Positions 16,566 through 25,841 are shown, counted from the first letter of the stretch. The stretch is 64,000 nt of DNA from Dryocola sp. LX212 (GCA_041504365.1 CP167917.1:558001-622000), one strand, 5' to 3'. Program-made: numbers and translations. Notes: a model not told the origin generated them from the letters alone.

Positions 16566-17836
16566 AATTCTGTGTCACGTTAAAAATCACTACAACGTCA
16601 TCACTTTATCGAGGCGGCCTTCAAAATAAATCGCCAGCTGCGACAATGTCAAATTCCAGCTCTGGATCGGCATTGTCCATTTTTCCTGCGCATTCATTAA
16701 CCCCAGATAAAGCAGCTTCAACAGACTGTTTTCATTCGGGAATGCACCTTTCGTTTTCGTCAGTTTTCTGAACTGGCGGTGCACTGATTCAATGGCGTTT
16801 GTGGTGTAAATCACCTTACGGATCGTCGCCGGATACCGGAAGTAATGGGACAGATTCTCCCATTTTCTCCGCCATGACTGAATAACCACCGGGTACTGCT
16901 GGCCCCATTTCTCCTCCAGTTCATCCAGAGCCACCTCTGCCGCCTCTTTCGAGACTGCACGATAAACGGGCTTCAGGTCGGCCATGAACGCCTTATGGTG
17001 CTTTGAGGCGACATATTTAATCGAGTTGCGGATCTGATGGATAACACAGAGCTGAACTTCGGTATCCGGGTAAATGCTGTTTATCGCTTCCGGGAACCCC
17101 GTCAGGCCATCCACACAGGCAATCAGAATGTCGTTCACGCCGCGGTTTTGCAGATCGGTCAGTACTGACAGCAAGAAGTTAGCCCCTTCGCTTTCAGACA
17201 GATAAAGGCCCAGGATCTCTTTCTTGCCTTCGAGATTCAGTGCAAGAACGGTGTACACGGCTTTGCTCTGGTAACGCTCATCCTCACGAATTTTATAATG
17301 AATAGCGTTCAGCCAGACGAAGGGATAAACCTTCTCCAGCGGGCGCAGCTGCCACTGTTTTAATTCAGGGATGACTTTATCCGTAACCGCGCTGATGGTG
17401 GCGCTGGAGACGCTGAAAGCATACAGGTCTTCAATTTCCTGGCTGATATCTTTGTAACTCATGCCCAGCGCGAACATGCGGATGATCTTGCGCTCAATCT
17501 CATCGGAAAGTGTGGTCTGATGCTTTTTGACCAATTGAGGCTCAAAAGAGCCGTTACGATCGCGGGGCGTGGCGAGTTCAAAGGCACCGGTTGGCGTTTT
17601 GAGCGTTTTTTTGGACGAACCATTTTTCAGGTTAGCGGCAATATCCTGAGCCAGATGAGAGTCCAGCTCAGCAGCCAGCACAGCCTCAGTTAACTGTTTG
17701 ATTAACGGCGTTAAGATGCCATCTTTGCCAGTCAGCGCCTGACCATCCTGAAGTGCTTTCAGGGCTTTATCGAAATCGAAGGGTTGGGACATGTGTCATT
17801 CCTTTTGATTATATATTACTGGAATGACACAGAATT
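16566..17836 (-). mobile_element. IS256-family insertion sequence (about 1.27 kb)
   Basis: Terminal inverted repeats AATTCTGTGTCA at 16566-16577 and, inverted, at 17825-17836 bound a single transposase gene. The 8-9 bp on the two sides (GCATTCAT and TCTAACAC) do not match, so the expected IS256 target duplication is missing. That suggests a deletion or recombination at one end after insertion. The element separates the PAAR locus from a LysR gene that has lost its N-terminus. Confidence 0.88.
16590..17792 (-). CDS. IS256-family (mutator type) transposase
   Basis: Full-length protein of 400 residues: N-terminal region (MSQPFDFDKALKALQDGQAL), central catalytic domain with VLTDLQNRGVNDILIACVDG (second Asp) and the C-terminal IYTTNAIESVHRQFRKLTKT carrying the catalytic Glu. 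In the first catalytic motif residue 162 is Asn (VWLNAIHYKIRED), where IS256-family proteins normally have Asp. A single G-to-A change would explain it. The neighbouring GANFLLSVL also differs from the usual GANFWLSVL. The protein may thus be inactive although the frame is intact. Confidence 0.9.
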   Translation of the reverse strand: MSQPFDFDKALKALQDGQALTGKDGILTPLIKQLTEAVLAAELDSHLAQDIAANLKNGSSKKTLKTPTGAFELATPRDRNGSFEPQLVKKHQTTLSDEIERKIIRMFALGMSYKDISQEIEDLYAFSVSSATISAVTDKVIPELKQWQLRPLEKVYPFVWLNAIHYKIREDERYQSKAVYTVLALNLEGKKEILGLYLSESEGANFLLSVLTDLQNRGVNDILIACVDGLTGFPEAINSIYPDTEVQLCVIHQIRNSIKYVASKHHKAFMADLKPVYRAVSKEAAEVALDELEEKWGQQYPVVIQSWRRKWENLSHYFRYPATIRKVIYTTNAIESVHRQFRKLTKTKGAFPNENSLLKLLYLGLMNAQEKWTMPIQSWNLTLSQLAIYFEGRLDKVMTL

Positions 17837-17841
17837 TCTAA

Positions 17842-18420
17842 CACTCCCTCCCGGAGCTGCTGGCGGAGCATTACCCTCGTCTGCGCGTTGAGTTTCACGA
17901 TCAAACCAATGATTCCCTGATTAGCCAGCTGGAAAACGGCCAGCTGGACTTTGGCATCGGCGCGCTGGACAGCTCGGTGCCCGAAACGCTGGAGATCCAC
18001 CCGCTGCAGGACGATCCGTTTGTCGCCGTGATGCACCGCGACGATCCGCTGGCTGCCTCCAGCCAAATCCCGTGGCGGCACCTCTCCCGCCGCGATATCG
18101 GCGTATTTTCAAAAGGGAATATCAGCCGCCTGGTGGCCGCTATGGCAGAAAGCCAGCGGCTTAATCTCACCGCGCGCTATCAGGTCGACTATATCGAAAC
18201 CCTGTACGGGCTGGTGCGCTCCCGCCTGGCTATCGCGATCCTGCCGGAGCTTTACACCACGCATTTACAGGACAAAGAGCTGGTGGTGGTGCATCTTCAG
18301 CAGCCCTCTCTGAGCCGAACGGTGGCGCTGATGCGCAGCACGCAGCAGGCGTTCCCACCCGTCATCGACGACTGTTTCCAGCTGATTGCTAAAGCATTTC
18401 AGCAAAGGAAGCTAAACTAA
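17842..18420 (+). pseudogene. LysR-family regulator, N-terminus removed by the IS256-family element
   Basis: The frame opens at the IS edge with PELLAEHYPRLRVEFHD and continues as a typical LysR effector-binding domain (DFGIGALDSS, VDYIETLYGLVRSRLAIAIL) to a normal stop, 192 codons in all. The DNA-binding helix-turn-helix and linker, about 100 residues, are gone. The remaining piece has a possible GTG start but could not bind DNA. Its original target is unknown. Confidence 0.82.
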
Positions 18421-18454
18421 CCGCATAATTTACTCTCAAGGACGATCGTTTTTC

Positions 18455-19207
18455 ATGAAGAAGACCCTCCGCGCCGTTTTATTCCTGATGCTTCTTGTGC
18501 TGCTGGCCGCTGCCGGATGGCTGCTGTATATCCACGCCAACAGCGACGCGCTGTGGAAGATTGTCAGCCAGCAGTGCGTGCCCGGCCAGCAGCAGCAGCA
18601 GGATCCTGCCCCTTGTTTAGAGGTTGATCTGGATAACCATTTCGTGGTGTTCAAAGACGCTAAAGGCCCGCTGCACATGCTGGTGATGCCGACCGAGGAA
18701 ATTACCGGCATTGAAAGCCCTGAACTCCAGAAGGCGGATACGCCCAACTACTTTTATTACGCCTGGCAGGAGCGCGGTCGCTTAAAGCAGTGGGGGGCGG
18801 GGTCCGTGGACGAGCGTTATCTGGGGCTGGCGGTCAACGCCTGGTACGGCCGCTCCCAGAACCAGCTGCATATCCATCTTGCCTGCCTGCGCCCGGAGGT
18901 TTATCGGGAACTTAGCCAGCAGGAAGGGCTTATCAGCACCAGCTGGCAGCCGCTGGCCGTGAAGCTCAAGGGCCATGATTATCTGGCGATGAAAATCCCT
19001 GCCGACACGTTTGCGCAGCAAAGCCCCTTTGCGCTGCTGAACCGCTACGTTCAGGTGCACGGCGACGACATTGCGAAATATGGCCTGGCGGTGACCGTTA
19101 ACGAGCAGGGTGAGTTTGTGCTGCTGGCAAACCGGCTGAAGGTGAAGGACATGAATCTGGGCACCGCCGGGGAAATACTCGATTACGGCTGCGCGCTGCA
19201 AAATTAG
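18455..19207 (+). CDS. cdh: CDP-diacylglycerol pyrophosphatase
   Basis: Encodes 250 residues, almost the E. coli Cdh length (251). An N-terminal signal anchor (AVLFLMLLVLLAAAGWLLYI) precedes a periplasmic domain of the HIT-like fold. The catalytic His motif is visible in SQNQLHIHLACLRP (about residues 132-145). The enzyme splits CDP-diacylglycerol into CMP and phosphatidate. AAGGA lies about 11 nt before the ATG. It follows a broken LysR gene and precedes gfrR; neither is its usual E. coli neighbour (there cdh lies elsewhere on the chromosome). Confidence 0.92.
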   Translation: MKKTLRAVLFLMLLVLLAAAGWLLYIHANSDALWKIVSQQCVPGQQQQQDPAPCLEVDLDNHFVVFKDAKGPLHMLVMPTEEITGIESPELQKADTPNYFYYAWQERGRLKQWGAGSVDERYLGLAVNAWYGRSQNQLHIHLACLRPEVYRELSQQEGLISTSWQPLAVKLKGHDYLAMKIPADTFAQQSPFALLNRYVQVHGDDIAKYGLAVTVNEQGEFVLLANRLKVKDMNLGTAGEILDYGCALQN

Positions 19208-19337
19208 CATGAACGATGGGCGGCGCCTTTTGTGCTGCCGTCCACAAAATCGAAAATCCCCGGCAGGCTTTTGGTCACGGCGCGATCTTTCACTGCATCA
19301 TTGGGGCAAGCGTATACCGCAGCGTAAGGAACGCCCC

Positions 19338-22112
19338 ATGCGTAAAGACGATTTGCTCACCTTCCTGAAAAACCAGACCGACTTTTTCGACCCTCATGAC
19401 GTCAGTGACATCTTCACTGCCGGCCACCTTGCCGGGCGTTTTGAACTACGGCGCAATACCGCGAGCCACTATCTCAACCAGCTGGTGGCGCAGGGCGTGC
19501 TGATAAAAATTAACACCCGCCCCGTTTACTTCCTGCATAAAGCGAGCTTCGAGCAGCAGTTTTATCGCCTGTCGCGCACCGAGTTTGCCAGCGTCGACGA
19601 GCTGCTGGCAGAAAGCGACGGCGGGAAACAGCAGCATGACCACTTTTCCCTGCTGATCGGCCATGAAGGTTCGCTCAGGAAGCCGATTGAGCAGCTGAAA
19701 ACCGCGCTCTTTTATCCCGACGGCGGCCTGCCGCTGCTGATCACCGGCGACAGCGGCACAGGTAAAAGCTACCTTGCGCAGCTGATGCATGAATACGCCA
19801 TCGCGCAGCGGCTGATTGGGGCAGATGCCCCTTTTGTCACGTTCAACTGCGCCCAGTACGCCAGCAACCCGGAGCTGCTGGCGGCAAACCTGTTCGGCTA
19901 TGTTAAAGGGGCTTTTACGGGAGCCAGCACTGACAGAGCCGGCGCGTTCGAAGCGGCGGACGGCGGCATTCTGTTTCTGGATGAAGTTCACCGGCTGCAT
20001 GCCGAAGGGCAGGAGAAACTCTTCACCTGGCTCGACCGGGGGGAGATTTACCGGCTGGGCGAGACCGCCAGCGGCCACGCCGTTTCGGTTCGGCTGATTT
20101 TCGCCACCACCGAGGACATTCACAGCACTTTCCTGACCACGTTTATTCGCCGTATCCCCATTCAGGTTGTCCTGCCGGAACTTGAAAGCCGCAGCCGCAA
20201 AGAGAAAGAGGCGCTGATCCTGCAGTTCTTCTGGATGGAGGCAAAAAAAGTCGGCCTTGGCTTAAGCCTCAGCCCGCGGCTGCTCTCCGTGCTGTCGCAC
20301 TATGTTTTTCGCGGCAACGTAGGGGAGTTGAAAAACGTTATCAAATACGTGGTGGCCTCTGCGTTTGCTAAACAGGGGGCGGGGCCGACGTTAAGCGTGA
20401 CGATCCACGATCTTCCTGAACCGGTGATGGCCCAGCTGCCCGCGCTCAGCGAAGCCGTGACCGACCGCCAGGATGATATCCTGCTCGACGAGAAAACGTG
20501 CCTGCCGTGGCTGCTGCAAAGCCAGGATGCGGCCCGCATGCTGATCCACGATCTCCAGCTCAGTGTGCTGGCCCTGTATGAGAAATACCGCAGCGCTCAC
20601 CACGCCTGGGATGATATCGAACTGCGTATCGGCAACGAAATTGAAGAGCTGTTTGACCGGCTGATTTTCGACAGCCAGGACAAAGCCAGCTCGCAGATGC
20701 TGCTGCTGGTGACGAGCCAGGTGCGGGAGGAGTTTTACCGGCTGGAAAAAAGCTACAGCGTCCAGTTTAACGGCAACTGTATTTACGCCATCGGGCATTA
20801 CCTGGTGCATCGCTCGAACGTCGAGCCCTCAAAACTTAACGCCGAAGTGTGCAAACAGCTCGACCGCTTTTTAGAGCAAAAGTACCCGCTGCTCTACCTG
20901 TTTTGCGACGAGGTGCTGACGTCGCTGACCCGCAGGCTGGATTTGAACATTCAGGCGATGGACCGCGTGCTGTTACTGCTCTGGCTGAATAAAACCGGCG
21001 TGCAGACCAGCCAGCTGGTGACCAAAGCGGTGATCCTGGCGCACGGCTATGCCACGGCGAGCAGCATTGCCAACGTGGCGAACCGGCTTTTGAAGCAGAC
21101 GGTTTACGAGTCGTTCGATATGCCGCTGGACGTGACGCCCGAGGCCATCGCTCAGCAGGTGACGCAGTACGTCGAGCGTAACGCGCAGGCCAGCAGCCTG
21201 GTGATTCTGGTGGATATGGGCTCGCTTAACGATATCCACCAGTATTTCAGCCACCGGGTGACGATGCCGGTGGCCATCATTAATAACGTGTCCACGCGGA
21301 TGGCGCTGTACGTCGGCGAGCGGATTTTGCAGGGGGACTATCTGGAAAATATCGCCAGCGACATCGCGACAGATTTGCCCGTCGAGCATAAAATCATCTG
21401 GCCCGAGCGGAATAAACCGAAGGCGATTATTACCACCTGCGCGACGGGTATCGGCGCCGCCAGCAATCTTTGCAGCCTGCTGAAAGCGAGCATTCCCCAG
21501 GAGCTGGGGATCGAGGTGGTCGCCTATGAGTACGAGACGCTGGCGGAAAACAAGCGCCGCGAGCCGATCTTTTCCCGCTTCGACGTGCTGGCGCTGGTGG
21601 GGACGCTCGATCCCAACATCCCCGAGGTGCCCTATATCCCGCTGGATACGCTGATCTCCGGGCAGGGCAACGAGACGCTGCTGGGGCTGTTCGGGGCGCT
21701 GACCGGTCCGGAGGAGGTGAAGCAGATTAACGAGCGCATCGTGAAGAACTTCTCGCTGCGGCGGGTGATTGAGTCCGTCACCATTCTCGATACCGGCAAG
21801 GTGATTAATAAGGTAGAGCAGTTTCTGACGCGCTATCAGCACCTGGCCACAATCTCCGTGCCCAACGATCGCAAGGTTGCGCTCTACGTTCACGTAAGCT
21901 GCCTGATTGAGCGGCTGATCCGCCAGGCGGCGATTCAGGTCTACGCCGGACGGCGCGCTCAGTGTCAAAGAAATCACCTCGCCGCGCTGCGGGAGGCCTT
22001 TAGTGTCATTGAGTCCAGCTACAGTGTCAAAATCCCCGAGGCCGAGCTGTTTTATATCCACGATATTCTGCATCTGGAAACTGAATTTCTTCAGTACGAT
22101 CAAGAGTTTTAG
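19338..22112 (+). CDS. gfrR: Sigma-54-dependent LevR-family activator, GfrR-like
   Basis: Encodes 924 residues from the ATG after AAGGA; the frame extends upstream but without a start site. An N-terminal helix-turn-helix (about 1-60) is followed by an AAA+ domain: Walker A GDSGTGKS (about 137-144), the sigma-54 contact loop GAFTGA (about 191-196) and Walker B GGILFLDEV. Then come PTS regulatory domains: a PRD, an EIIA-Man-like domain with a candidate phospho-His (AHGYATASS, about 569), an EIIB-like segment (TTCATGIGAAS) and a second PRD. It activates the gfr operon, whose sigma-54 promoter begins 50 nt after its stop. DgaR-type homologues are the main alternative. Confidence 0.9.
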   Translation: MRKDDLLTFLKNQTDFFDPHDVSDIFTAGHLAGRFELRRNTASHYLNQLVAQGVLIKINTRPVYFLHKASFEQQFYRLSRTEFASVDELLAESDGGKQQHDHFSLLIGHEGSLRKPIEQLKTALFYPDGGLPLLITGDSGTGKSYLAQLMHEYAIAQRLIGADAPFVTFNCAQYASNPELLAANLFGYVKGAFTGASTDRAGAFEAADGGILFLDEVHRLHAEGQEKLFTWLDRGEIYRLGETASGHAVSVRLIFATTEDIHSTFLTTFIRRIPIQVVLPELESRSRKEKEALILQFFWMEAKKVGLGLSLSPRLLSVLSHYVFRGNVGELKNVIKYVVASAFAKQGAGPTLSVTIHDLPEPVMAQLPALSEAVTDRQDDILLDEKTCLPWLLQSQDAARMLIHDLQLSVLALYEKYRSAHHAWDDIELRIGNEIEELFDRLIFDSQDKASSQMLLLVTSQVREEFYRLEKSYSVQFNGNCIYAIGHYLVHRSNVEPSKLNAEVCKQLDRFLEQKYPLLYLFCDEVLTSLTRRLDLNIQAMDRVLLLLWLNKTGVQTSQLVTKAVILAHGYATASSIANVANRLLKQTVYESFDMPLDVTPEAIAQQVTQYVERNAQASSLVILVDMGSLNDIHQYFSHRVTMPVAIINNVSTRMALYVGERILQGDYLENIASDIATDLPVEHKIIWPERNKPKAIITTCATGIGAASNLCSLLKASIPQELGIEVVAYEYETLAENKRREPIFSRFDVLALVGTLDPNIPEVPYIPLDTLISGQGNETLLGLFGALTGPEEVKQINERIVKNFSLRRVIESVTILDTGKVINKVEQFLTRYQHLATISVPNDRKVALYVHVSCLIERLIRQAAIQVYAGRRAQCQRNHLAALREAFSVIESSYSVKIPEAELFYIHDILHLETEFLQYDQEF

Positions 22113-22145
22113 GCTTTTTCTCCCGCTTCATCCCCGCCACCCACC

Positions 22146-22170
22146 GCCGTGCCACTAATGCTGGCACGGC
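22146..22170. promoter_or_regulatory. Palindrome overlapping the gfrA sigma-54 promoter
   Basis: Perfect 9-bp inverted repeat GCCGTGCCA/TGGCACGGC with a 7-nt spacer. Its right arm is the -24 half of the sigma-54 promoter. It could weaken read-through from gfrR, or bind a protein that competes with RNA polymerase. Confidence 0.55.
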
Positions 22171-22178
22171 AGTTGCAA
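22162..22178 (+). promoter_or_regulatory. Sigma-54 promoter of gfrABCDEF
   Basis: TGGCACGGCAGTTGCA matches the sigma-54 consensus TGGCACG-N4-TTGCA exactly at every consensus position, with GG and GC at the right distance. It lies 40 nt upstream of the gfrA start and next to a sigma-54-dependent activator gene, so it almost certainly drives the PTS operon. Confidence 0.93.
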
Positions 22179-22217
22179 ATTAAAGCTCAGACAGCGGGAT
22201 TTATTTTCGAGGACAGG

Positions 22218-22640
22218 ATGAAACGACACTATATTTTTGCCAGCCACGGCACCTTCGCTAGCGGTATCCTCAACTCGGTTGAGCTGATTCTGGGCAAGCA
22301 AAATAATATCCATACGCTTTGTGCCTATATTCACGAGGGCGAGGATCTGACCGAGCAGGTGAATAACCTGATGGCTTCTTTTCCGGCTCAGGACGAGCTG
22401 GTGGTATTAACGGATATTTTTGCCGGCAGCGTAAACAATGAATTTATCCGCTTTATTCACCGCCCCGGCTTTCATCTGCTGGCCGGGCTGAATCTGCCGT
22501 TAATCATCGAAATGCTTATTTCCCCGCAGGATGAAGAGACGACGCTGCTGATTAGCGAATCGCTGGCGAGCGCCCGCCAGAGCATCCAGTACTGCAACCA
22601 GACGCTGAATACGGCGCTGGTGACGGATAAAGACTTTTAA
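22218..22640 (+). CDS. gfrA: PTS mannose-family EIIA component, GfrA
   Basis: Encodes 140 residues. The phosphorylated His is His10 in IFASHGTFASGIL, the family signature, and VLTDIFAGSVNNEFIRF follows. GAGGACAG precedes the chosen ATG. It receives phosphate from HPr and passes it to EIIB (next gene, 15 nt away). In Salmonella the gfr PTS takes up fructoselysine and glucoselysine; the same role is inferred here from the whole gene set. Confidence 0.88.
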   Translation: MKRHYIFASHGTFASGILNSVELILGKQNNIHTLCAYIHEGEDLTEQVNNLMASFPAQDELVVLTDIFAGSVNNEFIRFIHRPGFHLLAGLNLPLIIEMLISPQDEETTLLISESLASARQSIQYCNQTLNTALVTDKDF

Positions 22641-22655
22641 CCGAGGACCAGAAAA

Positions 22656-23129
22656 ATGATAACACTCCTGCGCGTTGACCACCGCCTGCTCCACGGCCAG
22701 GTTGCCTTCTCCTGGACCCAGTACATCAGCGCCGACTGCATCCTGATTGCCAACGATGCGGTGATGGACGATGAGCTGCGTAAAACCACCATTAAACTTG
22801 CCAAACCGCCTGCGGTGAAGCTGGTGATGAAAAACATCGCCGATTCGATTGCGGCAATAAAAAGCGGTGTCACCGACAAATATAAATTATTTATCGTCGT
22901 GGAATCCATTGAGGATGCATGGCGGCTGGCCAGCGAAATTCCAGAAATAAAAAGCATTAACTTAGGCGGTATTAAAGCCAAAGAGGGAAGCCAGAATATT
23001 TCAAAAGCGATTAATGTCCTGCCAGAGGAAATTAATTTGCTGAACGAACTGGTTAAAGCGGGTACGGAAGTGGAAATCCGGCAGGTGCCTAACGACAGGA
23101 AATTATTATTCACCGAATGCGTTGAATAG
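22656..23129 (+). CDS. gfrB: PTS mannose-family EIIB component, GfrB
   Basis: Encodes 157 residues of the sorbose/mannose EIIB family. The phospho-His lies in LLRVDHRLLHGQVAFSW (His14, in LLHGQV). The middle (LFIVVESIEDAWRLASEIPE) and end (LLNELVKAGTEVEIRQVPND) are typical. It transfers phosphate from EIIA to the sugar entering through EIIC/EIID. Confidence 0.9.
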   Translation: MITLLRVDHRLLHGQVAFSWTQYISADCILIANDAVMDDELRKTTIKLAKPPAVKLVMKNIADSIAAIKSGVTDKYKLFIVVESIEDAWRLASEIPEIKSINLGGIKAKEGSQNISKAINVLPEEINLLNELVKAGTEVEIRQVPNDRKLLFTECVE

Positions 23130-23142
23130 TGAGGGAAGCATC

Positions 23143-23922
23143 ATGGTAGAAGCATTACTGCTCGGTCTGGTGGCCTTTATTGCCCAGTCCGAATATGCAT
23201 TAGGCACGTCGTTAATTTCCAGGCCGATTGTCACCGGCCTGCTCACCGGGCTGGTGTTGGGTGATGTGCAAACCGGCGTGATGATGGGCGCGACGCTGGA
23301 GCTGGCGTTCATCGGTTCGTTTTCGGTGGGGGCCTCCATTCCGCCAGACGTGGTCACCGGCGGCATTCTGGGCGTTGCTTTTGCGATTACGTCCGGGGCG
23401 GGGACGGAAACGGCCCTGTTGCTGGGCCTGCCGATAGCCACGCTGACGCTGGTGCTGAAAAACGTCTATCTCGGGCTGTTTATCCCGACCCTGAACCAGA
23501 AGGCGGACGCCTATGCGGAGCAGGCGGATACGCGGGGCATTGAGCGGATGCACCTCATCGCCGGGTTCGGTCTTTCGCTGATGCTGGCGACGGTGGTGAC
23601 CGTCTCCTTTATGGTCGGCAGCGGCGCGGTGAAGAGCCTGCTGGATGCCATTCCGGAGTTCATCAAGCACGGGCTGAGCGTGGCAACGGGGATTATTCCC
23701 GCGCTGGGCTTTGCGATGCTGGCTCGTTTGCTGATTAACAGGAAGGTTGCGCCTTACTTCTTCCTCGGCTTCGTGTTGATGGCCTATCTGAAAATCCCGG
23801 TAACCGGCATAGCCATCCTCGGTGCGATTACCGCTGTGGTAATGGTGAACGTCACGCAACTTAATTCCCCGCGCCCGACGGCGGCACAAGGAGTCCAGAA
23901 TGACGATGAAGATGATTTCTGA
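23143..23922 (+). CDS. gfrC: PTS mannose-family EIIC component, GfrC
   Basis: Encodes 259 residues with about six to eight membrane segments. Family hallmarks are LGTSLISRPIVTGLLTGLVL and GATLELAFIGSFSVGASIPP. The ATG has GAGGGAAGC in front. It forms the membrane channel with GfrD, whose gene overlaps its 3' end by 23 nt. Confidence 0.9.
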   Translation: MVEALLLGLVAFIAQSEYALGTSLISRPIVTGLLTGLVLGDVQTGVMMGATLELAFIGSFSVGASIPPDVVTGGILGVAFAITSGAGTETALLLGLPIATLTLVLKNVYLGLFIPTLNQKADAYAEQADTRGIERMHLIAGFGLSLMLATVVTVSFMVGSGAVKSLLDAIPEFIKHGLSVATGIIPALGFAMLARLLINRKVAPYFFLGFVLMAYLKIPVTGIAILGAITAVVMVNVTQLNSPRPTAAQGVQNDDEDDF

Positions 23923-24748
23923 GGAAACTCAGGCGGCAGAAGAGGAGACCGGCGGCATTACCGATAAAGAGCTGCGCAGCGTTTTCTGGCGTTCGTTCCA
24001 GATGGAATTCTCCTGGAACTATGAGCGGCAGATGAACCTGGCGTTTGTCTACGCGATGATCCCGGTGCTGAAAAAGCTCTACACCCGCAAAGAGGATCTG
24101 GCCTGCGCGCTCAAACGCCACCTGGCGTTCTTCAACACCACGCCTCACATTGTCACGCTGATTCTGGGCATTACGGCAGCGATGGAAGAGAAAAACAGCC
24201 AGTCGAAGGGCATGGACGCGGCCTCCGTGGACAGTGTGAAGGCCTCGCTGATGGGGCCGCTGGCCGGGCTTGGCGACTCGTTCTTCTGGGGCACGCTGCG
24301 TCTGATTGCCACGGGGATTGGTACAAGCCTCGCGCTTAAGGGCAGCATTCTTGGCCCTATTCTGTTCCTGCTGGTGTTTAACATCCCGCACCTGGCCGTG
24401 CGTTTCCTGTTTACCCGCTGGGGGTACGTGCTGGGAACCGGCGTGCTGCAGCGTATCCAGAAGAGCGGGATGATGGAGAGCCTGACCTATGGCGCATCGA
24501 TAATCGGCCTGATGGTGGTGGGGGCAATGACCGCCTCAATGATTGATATCACCATCCCCATTACCTTCGGGACGGGGGATGCGAAAACCCACGTGCAGGA
24601 CATTATCAACGACGTCATGCCTGCTTTACTCCCGCTGCTGAGCTTTGGCGTCGTCTACTGGCTGCTGGGCAGAAAGGTTAAACCGCTGGCTATTCTGGGC
24701 GGCATGGCGGTGGTGGGGATAGTAGGTTCATGGATTGGTTTATTCTGA
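23900..24748 (+). CDS. gfrD: PTS mannose-family EIID component, GfrD
   Basis: Encodes 282 residues. An N-terminal cytoplasmic part (ITDKELRSVFWRSFQMEFSW) is followed by ALKRHLAFFNTTPHIVTLIL and MGPLAGLGDSFFWGTLR, signatures of EIID, and C-terminal membrane helices. It starts inside gfrC after AAGGAG. Confidence 0.9.
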   Translation: MTMKMISEETQAAEEETGGITDKELRSVFWRSFQMEFSWNYERQMNLAFVYAMIPVLKKLYTRKEDLACALKRHLAFFNTTPHIVTLILGITAAMEEKNSQSKGMDAASVDSVKASLMGPLAGLGDSFFWGTLRLIATGIGTSLALKGSILGPILFLLVFNIPHLAVRFLFTRWGYVLGTGVLQRIQKSGMMESLTYGASIIGLMVVGAMTASMIDITIPITFGTGDAKTHVQDIINDVMPALLPLLSFGVVYWLLGRKVKPLAILGGMAVVGIVGSWIGLF

Positions 24749-24758
24749 GGATTATACA

Positions 24759-25820
24759 ATGTCAACCATGCTGGATTATATCGGCCGGGAGTCAGAGGCG
24801 CTGGGGGTTATTCTTAATGAATACGAGGCTAAGCTTGCGCCGCTAAAAGAGTACCTGACTAACAAAACTGTAAATAAAATAATGATTCTGGCAACGGGAT
24901 CGTCATATAACGCGGTGCTTTGCGCGAAGTATTATTTCGAAGATCGCTTCGGGATTCTGGTAGATATTAAAGAACCGTATAATTTCACCCATTATGAACG
25001 GCTGGATCCGACTACGAGTTTGGTTATTGCGGTGTCGCAGAGCGGTAAAAGCGCGTCGACGCTGGAAGCCGTTAAGAAAGTGCAGGCACGGCATATTCCG
25101 GTCTTTTGCCTGACCTCTAATCCCGCAAGCCCGGTGGCGCAGCAGGCCGACGGCGTGCTGGATATTAACACCGGCATAGAAAGCGTCGGTTTCGTGACGC
25201 TGGGCTTCAGCGCCACGGTGCTGAACCTGCTGCTTATCGCCCTGACCGTTGCCGAACACGGCGGTCAGCTTGAGGCCGGAGAAAAGGAGCGGGCGCTGGC
25301 AGAGCTGAAGGATATAGCGCTGGCGATACCGGGCGTTATAGACAAAACCAACGCCTTCATCGCTCGCCATCGGCAGCATTTCATCGGGGCGCAGCGCTTT
25401 GTGGCGACTGGCTATGGCGCGCTGGTTGGCGTGGCGAAGGAGTTCGAAACGAAGTTTACCGAAACGGTGCGGCTGCCCTCCAGCGGCTTCGAGCTGGAGG
25501 CCTACATGCACGGCCCGTACCTTGAGGCCAGCGCAAAGCACACAATCTTCTTCATTGAAGACCAGCCCCATGCGCGCAGCGCTGCGTTACGGGACTATAT
25601 GCGGCCCGCGCTGGGTGGCGCATTTACCGTTACCCTGGCTGCGAAAAGTAATGACGAAGATACGCTGGCGCTGGATTATTCAGCAAGCCATAACTTTGCG
25701 CCTTTATTATTAATAGTTCCCTTCCAGCTGCTGGCTTTTAATATCGCCATGGCGAAGGGTACAGATCTGAGTGTGCGTATTTTTGACGATTTTGACAGAG
25801 TGCTTAAAAGCAAAATTTAA
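24759..25820 (+). CDS. gfrE: SIS-domain deglycase, GfrE-like (glucoselysine 6-phosphate deglycase)
   Basis: Encodes 353 residues with two sugar isomerase (SIS) domains, as in the isomerase half of GlmS. SIS-1 has the phosphosugar loop MILATGSSYNAVLCAKY (about residue 40) and VIAVSQSGKSASTLEAVKK (about 90-110). SIS-2 has TGYGALVGVAKEFETKFTET and SGFELEAYMHGPYLEA. The family cleaves the N-glycosidic link of phosphorylated Amadori compounds to give glucose 6-phosphate and lysine. Which of the two deglycases takes which substrate is inferred from gene order in Salmonella. Starts 10 nt after gfrD. Confidence 0.82.
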   Translation: MSTMLDYIGRESEALGVILNEYEAKLAPLKEYLTNKTVNKIMILATGSSYNAVLCAKYYFEDRFGILVDIKEPYNFTHYERLDPTTSLVIAVSQSGKSASTLEAVKKVQARHIPVFCLTSNPASPVAQQADGVLDINTGIESVGFVTLGFSATVLNLLLIALTVAEHGGQLEAGEKERALAELKDIALAIPGVIDKTNAFIARHRQHFIGAQRFVATGYGALVGVAKEFETKFTETVRLPSSGFELEAYMHGPYLEASAKHTIFFIEDQPHARSAALRDYMRPALGGAFTVTLAAKSNDEDTLALDYSASHNFAPLLLIVPFQLLAFNIAMAKGTDLSVRIFDDFDRVLKSKI

Positions 25821-25841
25821 TTCCTTTTCAGGAGAAAAACT

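Noticed and set aside
20973-22103. A 376-codon antisense frame inside gfrR
   Set aside because: Shadow of the true gene, whose domain motifs are complete in the forward frame.
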